From: Desulfofundulus australicus DSM 11792
GTDB lineage: Bacteria; Bacillota; Desulfotomaculia; Desulfotomaculales; Desulfovirgulaceae
Length of the DNA stretch: 48,186 nt
Direction: 5' to 3'
Assembly: GCF_900129285.1 (NCBI RefSeq)
Contig: NZ_FQUW01000020.1
Span: 1 to 48,186, forward strand
The notes beneath the pieces are model-generated. The model saw only the letters and a list, made by a program, of their open reading frames with translations. It ran no database searches and had not been told where the DNA came from. Of this stretch, positions 42,123 through 48,186 are shown piece by piece; the stretch's first letter is position 1; every line of letters starts with the position of its first letter. A program made the translations under genes and the position numbers.

Positions 42123-44945
42123 TCACTTCTTATCAGCAGCAGCCGGCTGTAACTTTTGCCACACCCGGCACAACACTACAGTGGCCTCTGCCCGGGTGGT
42201 ATGGCCTGCTGGTACAAACTGGGTCACTGTCCGGCCCTTCATTATTCCCTCCCGTATCACCAGGGCTACAGAGTTGCGCGCCCAGGGAGAAATAGAGGCA
42301 GCATCTTCAAAGCCGGCCAGTATTCTGGCCGCACCGGCCTCACCAATACCCATATCCTGTCCTTCCCGGGCCATGAGCCGCGCCATCATGACCGCCATTT
42401 GCTGCCGGGTAATGGGTTCATTGGGTGCAAAACTGTGTTCGCCGGTTCCCCGCACCAAGCCTGCTTTCGCCGCCGCACCCACCATGCCGCAGTACCAGGC
42501 GTCTTGCGGCACGTCATTGAAGCGCTCTGCCCCGTCCGGATCGGCCGTCAGGCCGGCCATACGGGCCAGGATGGCGGCAAATTCAGCCCGGGTGACGGTA
42601 GCTTCCGGTGCAAATTTGTTTTCGCCGACACCGGTTACGAACCCTTTTGTGGTCATGAACTCGATCTCCTTCTGCGCCCAGTGCCCGGCAATGTCGGCAA
42701 AGGTTATTAATTCAGGCGGGGCGGTGGTTTCCATCAAGGCGTACTTGCTGAAATGATCGGCTTTAAAAGTCAGGCCACCTGCCGCCGGGTCATAGGTTCC
42801 GCCCACTTCGTCCCAGGTCTTTTCGCTTTCATCATAGCGGTATACCTTCACCCGGCCGGTCGCCGCCGCTTCCCTGGCTTCAGCGGGTACCGGCAGCAGC
42901 ACCCGGCAGCCGGGAAGCTGTGCGATCTTCTGCACCGTGCCGTCTTTCTTCACCGCCAGCACGTCCAGTTCGTAGACATCGCCCACCAGCTTCAGTTCGC
43001 CGGCAACAGGCCTGGCCAGATCCTGGGCTTCGGTGCTGCTCAACTTCTGGGCTTTAACCTGCAACTGCGCCGCATCGGCAACCTTCAACTCCGGGACTTT
43101 CAGGCTGTCCACGGAGAGCACAAACTGTACGCCGGAAACGGTAACGGCCAGGGGTTTGTTGACATCAACTATCTTAGCCAGTTGATCCACCCTCAGGGCC
43201 AGAACAGTTTGATTATCTTCTGCCTGCAGAACGACCCGGCCGGCAGAACCGGCATCCTTGATGGCCGCATTTAAGGTGGAATCGCTCACCGGAGCGGGTA
43301 GATTGCCTGTTTGACTGTACCCGGTGGAAGCCTGCTTGACCAGGTCTTCCCATTTGGGGGGCTGCTGGTCCATGCTCTTACTGTAGTACCAGATGATCTT
43401 GTCGCCCTCTTTAATGTTGTACTTTTCGGGACCATAGGAGGGAACCTGCCCGTTCACCGTATACATCCAGCCGGCCATCCCGCTGTTGGCCTGCCCGGCA
43501 ATTTCATCTACCAGAATCCCCCAGGACCACGTGGAGGTATGGTAGGGAACGCCCGAGGCATCCAGGGCGCCCAGGGCGGTGAGGCCCCATTTGTTTTCTT
43601 TCGGTACCATTACGTAGGAGGGGCTGTAGAGCAGTTCTCCGTTCATGCCCACTACGGCCATCCCTACCGTCACTGCGGCAGCGGTCCCGCCGCCTCCAGC
43701 CGCAGATTTCACGGTCAGGGCGGCCGAAGCCGTAAGCCCGTTGTAAACGGCCTTCACCACCGTCTGGCCGGCGTTTTTCGCCGTAACCAAGCCACTGCCA
43801 TCGACGCTGGCGATGCTGCTGTCGGCCACGGACCAGATGGCCCACTGCGTTACGTCAGACTGGCCGCAGGCGTCCTGCCAGACGGCCCGGAATTGTTGCT
43901 GGGCGCCTATATTCAAAGTGTTGCTTGAAGGGTCAAGGTAAAAACGCCAGACGGTAGGCTGTATGCCCAGTGAATTACAGGCACTGAGTACCCAGATGGC
44001 ATCCATGGCGTTCTTTGAGGTGCCGAAACTACCATCCGGATTGAGGACATTATTCATCAGATAATCAACGGCCGTTTTTCCGTCACCGGTCTTCCAATCA
44101 GCCGGATCCCTTCCCAGCGCCTTTAAGGTCACAACCACTTCAGCGGTGTCAATGGCCGGGTCGTCCCAGCCGGCCACAAAACTGCCGTCGGCCTTTTGCT
44201 GGTTCCTCATCCAGTTAAGGCCGTTATTAATGGCCGCCTGCACCCTGGCATCCTGCCCGCCGGGATCGAGATAATGCAGAGCCCTTACCGCCTGGGCCGT
44301 GGCCATGAAGTCGGCAAAATAATTTGTGTTGCCCTTGTCATCCGTCCAGCTCCCGCCCCAGGCACCGTATACCTCTGCGGGCACAGTAGACTGGGTAAGT
44401 TGATTGCTTAAAATGTAATCCCTGGTATAAGCAGCGTTTACAACGCTCAGCTTACCCGCCCGGCCCAGCAGGTCAAAGGCCGGCAGGTTGCTGAAAAGGC
44501 TGTAAGCTCCCGTATCAAAGCCGTTCTCCGTCTGCCTGTTTTTCAAGATCTCCACAAGCTGATCGGCCAGATCGCTTCGCCCCAGCGCCTGCACGGCCAG
44601 AAGGTCCTGGGCCAGGATCTTGGCCGGAACCTTATCCGGCTGTGAAATATCGTTGTAGACAGCGTTTGTAACCGCATCCTCAAGATTTTCACCGTTATAC
44701 ACCCAGGAAGCAACATCAACACCGGCCTGTTTTAAGACATAAAGAGCATAGGAGCCGACCCCATACTCCGAATTATTGATTCCCTTCTGGATGTATTCAT
44801 TGTACAGAAACTGCACGGCATTGTTGGCCGGTGAGGCCGGCGTCCCACTGGCCCCGGCATTTACCGCCGGTGTCAGCATGGTTACGGCCATGACTAAAAC
44901 CAGTAACAAACTCAGCTTTTTAATCGTCCTTTTATGATTATACAA
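42123..44945 (-). CDS. S-layer-anchored transcobalamin-like protein (toroid + Big2 + DUF4430 + SLH)
   Basis: 940 residues from TTG at 44945 behind AAGGGGG. Signal peptide (1-32). An alpha/alpha-toroid domain (about 38-330) has repeated helical hairpins such as LDPGGQDARVQAAINNGLNW and ADGSFVAGWDDP-IDTAEVV, as in prenyltransferase/terpenoid cyclase-type barrels. A Big2-like domain (335-412) follows (IASVDGSGLVTAKNAGQTVV). The DUF4430 domain (425-537) contains WGLTALGALDASGVPY, SGMAGWMYTVNGQVP and IIWYYSKSMDQQPP. Then a spacer and three SLH domains (about 755-925) that hold it to the cell wall polymer. Toroid plus DUF4430 is the domain order of animal intrinsic factor/transcobalamin. I infer corrinoid binding at the cell surface. 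Confidence 0.85.
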   Translation of the reverse strand: MYNHKRTIKKLSLLLVLVMAVTMLTPAVNAGASGTPASPANNAVQFLYNEYIQKGINNSEYGVGSYALYVLKQAGVDVASWVYNGENLEDAVTNAVYNDISQPDKVPAKILAQDLLAVQALGRSDLADQLVEILKNRQTENGFDTGAYSLFSNLPAFDLLGRAGKLSVVNAAYTRDYILSNQLTQSTVPAEVYGAWGGSWTDDKGNTNYFADFMATAQAVRALHYLDPGGQDARVQAAINNGLNWMRNQQKADGSFVAGWDDPAIDTAEVVVTLKALGRDPADWKTGDGKTAVDYLMNNVLNPDGSFGTSKNAMDAIWVLSACNSLGIQPTVWRFYLDPSSNTLNIGAQQQFRAVWQDACGQSDVTQWAIWSVADSSIASVDGSGLVTAKNAGQTVVKAVYNGLTASAALTVKSAAGGGGTAAAVTVGMAVVGMNGELLYSPSYVMVPKENKWGLTALGALDASGVPYHTSTWSWGILVDEIAGQANSGMAGWMYTVNGQVPSYGPEKYNIKEGDKIIWYYSKSMDQQPPKWEDLVKQASTGYSQTGNLPAPVSDSTLNAAIKDAGSAGRVVLQAEDNQTVLALRVDQLAKIVDVNKPLAVTVSGVQFVLSVDSLKVPELKVADAAQLQVKAQKLSSTEAQDLARPVAGELKLVGDVYELDVLAVKKDGTVQKIAQLPGCRVLLPVPAEAREAAATGRVKVYRYDESEKTWDEVGGTYDPAAGGLTFKADHFSKYALMETTAPPELITFADIAGHWAQKEIEFMTTKGFVTGVGENKFAPEATVTRAEFAAILARMAGLTADPDGAERFNDVPQDAWYCGMVGAAAKAGLVRGTGEHSFAPNEPITRQQMAVMMARLMAREGQDMGIGEAGAARILAGFEDAASISPWARNSVALVIREGIMKGRTVTQFVPAGHTTRAEATVVLCRVWQKLQPAAADKK

Positions 44946-45063
44946 TGTCCTGACCCCCTTACGACGTTTCTCACGCCGAGCCTTGTAAAATTCCAGCATG
45001 GCAGCTTGTCTCCCGCAGGAACAAACGCCTTCTTTTGCCTTTCAGGGCCTTTTCGGTACCCTC

Positions 45064-46680
45064 TTACAGCACATCAGCCAGGCGCAAAAGCATGGCGGCC
45101 GCCTCGGCCCTGGTGACCTTTTTCTCGGCCCGGAAAGTCCGGTCGGGATAACCACCGGCAACCCCCCTGGCGTAAGCCACCCCCACGGCCTCTTTTGCCC
45201 AGGCCGGTATTTGCTCCGCGTCGGCGAAATCCAGCCCTTTCGGCGCTACCTCCCCGCATTTCTTTTCAATAATCCGGGCCATAACGGCGGCCAGTTCGGC
45301 CCGGCTTACCGGTTCCTCCCCTTTAAAAATAAGGGTGCCGTCCGGTTGCGGGTAACCGGAGATGAGTCCCTCCCGCAGGGCCACGGCCACGGCTTCCCGG
45401 GCCCACTGGGGAAGACACCGGCTATCTTTAAACTTCCGGTCGAGCATAAGCAGGTCTTGCCTGGAAGCCCCCGCCGGCTTTAGCAGGCGCACCATCATGG
45501 AGGCTATTTCATAGCGGGTTACCTGCTCTTCGGGTTTAAAGGTGCCGTCTGGATAACCCGACGCAACCTGCATTTGAACCAGCCTGTTGATGGCCCCTTC
45601 CGCCCAGTGGCCTTTCAAATCCGTAAAACTGGCCACCATACCGGGTTGCGCTTGACGTCCGGATTCATCCTGCGGGCCGGGTTGTGGCTGTGTTGCCTGG
45701 TTCTTCGCCTTCCCTTCCAGCGCCAGGCACGCCCACAGCACCCAGGTGGCGTCCATGGCATTCCCCGACGTGCCGAAGCTCCCATCGGCGTTCAGTGCCT
45801 TACTCATCAGATAATCAACAGCGCTCTTTCCTGTGCCGCTTTTCCAGGCCGCCGGGTCCATACCCAGGGTTTTCAGGGTCACAATTACTTCCGCAGTATC
45901 GATCACCGGGTCGTCCATACCGGCCACAAAGCTGCCGTCTGCCTTCTGCTGTCTTTGCATCCAGGCCAGGCCGTTTTTTATGGCCTCCTGCACCTGGGGA
46001 TCTTTCTTTTCCGGGTCCAGGCAGTGCAGCACCCTCACCGCCTGGGCCGTGGCCATGAAATCGGCGTAATATGCATTACCATCCAGTGACCCCCAGCTTC
46101 CGTACCGGGCATTTTGTTCCCCGACGTACTGTTTTTCCAGGATATAATTCCTGGCCAGGCCGGTGTTTATCTGATCCATTAACCCGGCCCTGCTTAAAAG
46201 ATCAAAGGCAGGCATGTTGCTGTAGATGCTTAACGGCCCGATATCTTCAAATCCCTTGTCTGTCTGCCTGTTCTTCAAGACCTGCAGCAACCGGCCGGCC
46301 AGATCCTTTTCTCCCAGCGCCTGCATGGCCACCAGGTCCTGGGCAAGCTGCTTTGCCCGCACTTCACCTGCTTTATCCAGATCATCTCTGACCGCCTTCA
46401 GCACTGCCTCCCGGAAACTTACTCCCTGGCGTACCCAGGCACCGGCATCAACACCGGCCTGGCTTAGCACATAAAAGGCATACGAGCCCACACCCACCTC
46501 CGAGTTAATCAACCCGTTTTTTAAATAGTCATGATGCAGGAATTGCACTGCCTTATCCGCCAGGGGTGAAACTGCCGCTTCCACCCGGCCCGGCACCCCA
46601 AGCGGCACCAGCAGGCCGAGGAATAAACAGACCGTTGCAACCAGGGCTGTTAACCGCCCGGCAAAGTGATGGGTTTTCAC
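45064..46680 (-). CDS. S-layer-anchored alpha/alpha-toroid protein (lacks DUF4430)
   Basis: 538 residues from GTG at 46680 with GGGGAG 6-7 bases upstream (an adjacent TTG is possible). Signal peptide, then the same alpha/alpha toroid as the next gene (about 35-330: LKNGLINSEVGVGSYAFYVL, QQKADGSFVAGMDDP, GSFGTSGNAMDATWVLWAC), a Gln/Pro-rich linker, and three SLH domains (SFTDLKGHWAEGAINRL; WAREAVAVALREGLISGYP; WAKEAVGVAYARGVAGGYP). No DUF4430 domain. It is the first long gene after the tandem riboswitches. It may bind the corrinoid alone or need the DUF4430 protein encoded downstream as partner. Confidence 0.85.
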   Translation of the reverse strand: MKTHHFAGRLTALVATVCLFLGLLVPLGVPGRVEAAVSPLADKAVQFLHHDYLKNGLINSEVGVGSYAFYVLSQAGVDAGAWVRQGVSFREAVLKAVRDDLDKAGEVRAKQLAQDLVAMQALGEKDLAGRLLQVLKNRQTDKGFEDIGPLSIYSNMPAFDLLSRAGLMDQINTGLARNYILEKQYVGEQNARYGSWGSLDGNAYYADFMATAQAVRVLHCLDPEKKDPQVQEAIKNGLAWMQRQQKADGSFVAGMDDPVIDTAEVIVTLKTLGMDPAAWKSGTGKSAVDYLMSKALNADGSFGTSGNAMDATWVLWACLALEGKAKNQATQPQPGPQDESGRQAQPGMVASFTDLKGHWAEGAINRLVQMQVASGYPDGTFKPEEQVTRYEIASMMVRLLKPAGASRQDLLMLDRKFKDSRCLPQWAREAVAVALREGLISGYPQPDGTLIFKGEEPVSRAELAAVMARIIEKKCGEVAPKGLDFADAEQIPAWAKEAVGVAYARGVAGGYPDRTFRAEKKVTRAEAAAMLLRLADVL

Positions 46681-46836
46681 CAAAAACTCCCCCCCTGTTT
46701 TTCTAATTTATTTAAACCAACCGGCTAATTTTAAAAAGTAGCCCGGCCTGACTTAAGGCCGGATATATATTTACTCCTGAAAGGAGAATGGGTTAACGAA
46801 AGGAAAAACGAGCCAAACTGCAACACAGGTACCGGC

Positions 46837-46872
46837 CGCACCTTACCGTGCAGGGCAGCACGGTAAGGTGCG
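46837..46872. repeat. 15-bp perfect hairpin upstream of the toroid gene
   Basis: CGCACCTTACCGTGC and GCACGGTAAGGTGCG flank a 6-base loop (AGGGCA on the plus strand). It sits between the small ORF and the surface-protein gene. No T run follows on the minus strand, so it looks like an mRNA stability or processing hairpin rather than a terminator. Confidence 0.65.
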
Positions 46873-46886
46873 GGACCGGAGAGCAG

Positions 46887-47081
46887 TTATGCCCTTACGG
46901 TAAAATAACCCTTGATAAAGAGGGCCAGCAGCCCTAAAGCGCCCAGGATGGCTACGAAGGAACGGCCTTGCGGGCGTGCTGAAACCTGCGCTTTTTTCTC
47001 TACTTCCAGCTCATAGGCCCTGCCCCCGGGTTTACCTCTGCCGATAAAAAATCCCCCATCTACATCAGATGGAGGATCCAT
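46887..47081 (-). CDS. Small putative membrane protein overlapping the riboswitch terminator
   Basis: 64 residues with one hydrophobic segment at the C-terminus (FVAILGALGLLALFIKGYF) and a charged N-terminal half. The ATG has GGAG 7 bases upstream, but its first codons lie inside the terminator hairpin 47045-47077. I do not recognise a family; it may be a real small protein of the operon or the relic of a larger gene. The short N-terminus before the charged region may be non-native. Confidence 0.4.
   Translation of the reverse strand: MDPPSDVDGGFFIGRGKPGGRAYELEVEKKAQVSARPQGRSFVAILGALGLLALFIKGYFTVRA
47045..47077 (-). terminator. Intrinsic terminator of riboswitch 3
   Basis: ATCCTCCATCT/AGATGGGGGAT stem, then T6 on the minus strand, downstream of riboswitch 3 and ahead of the ECF/surface operon. 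Confidence 0.85.
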
Positions 47082-47106
47082 TATCCGGCTCCAGCAGCCA
47101 GGACAT
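47065..47106 (-). CDS. Possible 13-residue leader peptide
   Basis: ATG at 47106 lies 6 bases after GGGGGTGG and encodes MSWLLEPDNGSSI, stopping inside the terminator loop. A ribosome on this ORF would cover the left arm of the terminator stem. The ribosome site lies in the segment conserved behind riboswitches 1-3. It is inferred from sequence only. Confidence 0.4.
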   Translation of the reverse strand: MSWLLEPDNGSSI

Positions 47107-47146
47107 GTTAAACCACCCCCTATCCGCGTAGGTAGGTCTGGTTCTG

Positions 47147-47404
47147 GGGAACAGGCAGGTCTCCTGGCTCGGGATCAATGGGTAACTCCACGTCTTCCCA
47201 TCCAGCACTCACCGATGAACCGTAACATCCAATGGCACGCTTGACAAATAGTGAAAATATAGCTTAAGGTTTTACCAATATTACCGGTGAGTGCTGGACA
47301 GTGACCTTATGTGGAGTCCCTCCCCCTCACAGTGGCGGGACCGCGCCGGATTTGCACCGGCTTCCCTTTTCACTTTCACCCCTCAAGGTGAAAGCACCTG
47401 TTCC
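47147..47404 (-). promoter_or_regulatory. Cobalamin riboswitch 3 (downstream of tandem pair)
   Basis: P1 arms GGAACAGG/CCTGTTCC, then GGGAAGCCGGTGCAAATCC, GCGGTCCCGCCACTGTGA, the peripheral arm CCAGCACTCACCGG...CCGGTGAGTGCTGG, GGGAAGACGTGGAG and GAGCCAGGAGACCTGCC. It is related to copies 1 and 2, and the 3' segment (47117-47132) matches theirs. With the terminator at 47045 it should switch off the ECF/surface operon when B12 is abundant. Confidence 0.95.
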
Positions 47405-47430
47405 GCTATGCAGTTGTTTAAAGTGCACAT

Positions 47431-47475
47431 GCAAACAAATAACTTAACCCCGGCCCACCAGGGAAAACCGGGGTT
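47431..47475 (-). terminator. Probable terminator of riboswitch 4
   Basis: AACCCCGG/CCGGGGTT stem, followed on the minus strand by AAGTTATTTGTTTGC, a weak T-rich tract. It lies between riboswitches 4 and 3, so each aptamer has its own stop point. Confidence 0.6.
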
Positions 47476-47558
47476 GATAAACAAAGGATGGTAATTTACC
47501 GGTAAAACGGCAGTTGATACCGGCACATGCCCCTGTTTCCTGGGAGGCTTCCCGTGCC

Positions 47559-47796
47559 GCGTACCCGGGCAGGTCTCCTGACTCATGGGTCATCGCCCGC
47601 TTTCCGCCTTCCCAGCCCGGCACCCAGCTTGCTTTTTACCTCCGATTCCTTCCAGCAGGAACCGGCTCCCTCCTCGCTGCATGCTGGACCAGTGGCCCAG
47701 TGGAAAGCTGCTACCCAAATACAGTGGCCCCACCGTCCAGGATTCTCACCTGGTTCCCTTTTACCCCTGCCTGCGGGCAGGAGAACCCGGGTACGA
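47559..47796 (-). promoter_or_regulatory. Cobalamin riboswitch 4 (upstream of tandem pair)
   Basis: Long P1 (CGTACCCGGG/CCCGGGTAC), then GGGAACCAGGTGAGAATCC, GGGGCCACTGTA, CCACTG, GGGAAGGC, GATGACCCATGAGTCAGGAG and ACCTGCCCGGG. This is a different subtype of cobalamin aptamer from the other three, with GATGA and ATGAGTCAGGAGAC. It lacks the CCAGCACTCA arm. It stands 155 bases upstream of riboswitch 3 on the same strand. Confidence 0.9.
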
Positions 47797-47958
47797 CCGA
47801 ACACTTATTTTCCAAAACAGCCGTTATTTATTCCACTTGCCTGAAATAATAACATATTTCTGACAAGTTGTCCATATATAATCTGATTCCCGATAGCGTC
47901 AAGTCACTGTAGGAAATAAATCGAAAAGGAGTTACGAGTGCCAACCGCCACATGGGCT

Positions 47959-48183
47959 TTAGGCTGATTTGATTGCACGTAAAATCTGAGCAAGACTAGT
48001 GGTCGGCCCTTTCAACGCTGGAATATTGCCCAACGTCTCAAACGGTGGCCGCTCCAGCAATTTCCGCTGCTGTTGTAGACTTGTTTGGCATACTTTGAGA
48101 ACAGTTACCGGTTTCCCGAGTTGTTTAAGGTATTGCTCTTTTATGTTAATGCCGTTGGCTTTCAATACTCGAATTCGTGCCAT
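47959..48183 (-). CDS. Unrecognised small ORF at the right edge
   Basis: 74 codons to a stop at 47959. The frame begins with MARIRVLKANGINIKEQY and may extend beyond the window. Basic and lysine-rich with LGNIPALKGPTTSLAQILRA near the end. I do not recognise the family. A transposase or phage fragment is possible because GC is lower than in the neighbours, but nothing in view shows it. Confidence 0.4.
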   Translation of the reverse strand: MARIRVLKANGINIKEQYLKQLGKPVTVLKVCQTSLQQQRKLLERPPFETLGNIPALKGPTTSLAQILRAIKSA

Positions 48184-48186
48184 CTG

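Noticed and set aside
1-48186. CRISPR array, tRNA or rRNA genes
   Set aside because: I looked for regularly spaced repeats and cloverleaf sequences by eye and found none. A tRNA scan would be more sensitive.

Overview
The window looks like a chromosome segment from a GC-rich (mid-50s percent by eye), low-complexity-free Gram-positive anaerobe of the Desulfotomaculum/Pelotomaculum type (Bacillota). The reasons are SLH-domain S-layer proteins, strong GGAGG ribosome binding sites with frequent TTG/GTG starts, FmdE and CGGC-domain proteins, an ECF transporter, and an unusually heavy investment in cobalamin-controlled genes. I see no rRNA, tRNA, CRISPR or prophage.

Region by region. (1) 1-14.7 kb holds two related minus-strand units. 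Each is headed by a cobalamin riboswitch plus intrinsic terminator (3.9-4.15 kb and 13.06-13.32 kb), and together they carry a nitrilase-family gene, CobN-like chelatase sequences, a radical SAM protein and FmdE proteins. Both units are decaying. Unit 1 keeps an intact two-domain nitrilase, but its cobN and radical SAM genes have been shortened by internal deletions. Unit 2 keeps only the last 24 codons of a nitrilase, an ABC substrate-binding lipoprotein, a frameshifted ABC ATPase fused in frame to the middle of cobN, half a radical SAM gene and an intact fmdE. A frameshifted IS200/IS605 element (tnpA+tnpB) lies between the units. (2) 14.7-20.4 kb: a MarR regulator with drug-exporter-type ABC genes, then further ABC-2 permeases (one frameshifted) and ATPases. 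(3) 19.6-30.1 kb: an intact minus-strand cluster of CobN, two periplasmic-type binding proteins, a FecCD/BtuC permease, a secreted copper-amine-oxidase-N-domain protein and a FecE/BtuD ATPase. (4) 30.5-35.9 kb: an ABC-2 exporter pair, ChlI-like and ChlD-like AAA+ chelatase subunits (ChlI has a histidine-rich tail) and a DUF3842 protein. (5) 36.4-47.8 kb: a beta-propeller membrane protein, then a minus-strand locus reading ECF S component, fused double ATPase, EcfT, a membrane-anchored DUF4430 protein and two S-layer-anchored alpha/alpha-toroid proteins, all downstream of two tandem cobalamin riboswitches.

The last locus is the most interesting. The alpha/alpha-toroid plus DUF4430 architecture is that of animal intrinsic factor/transcobalamin. 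Here it is tied to SLH surface anchors, an ECF importer and two B12 riboswitches in series, so the locus reads as a cell-surface cobalamin (or corrinoid) capture and uptake system. The CobN-ChlI-ChlD-ABC cluster is a second, probably cobalt/tetrapyrrole-related system. Several structured non-coding elements recur: a 96-nt arm shared with the riboswitches but standing alone at 37.8 kb, a pair of ~220-nt multi-hairpin repeats, and four copies of a terminator-like hairpin.
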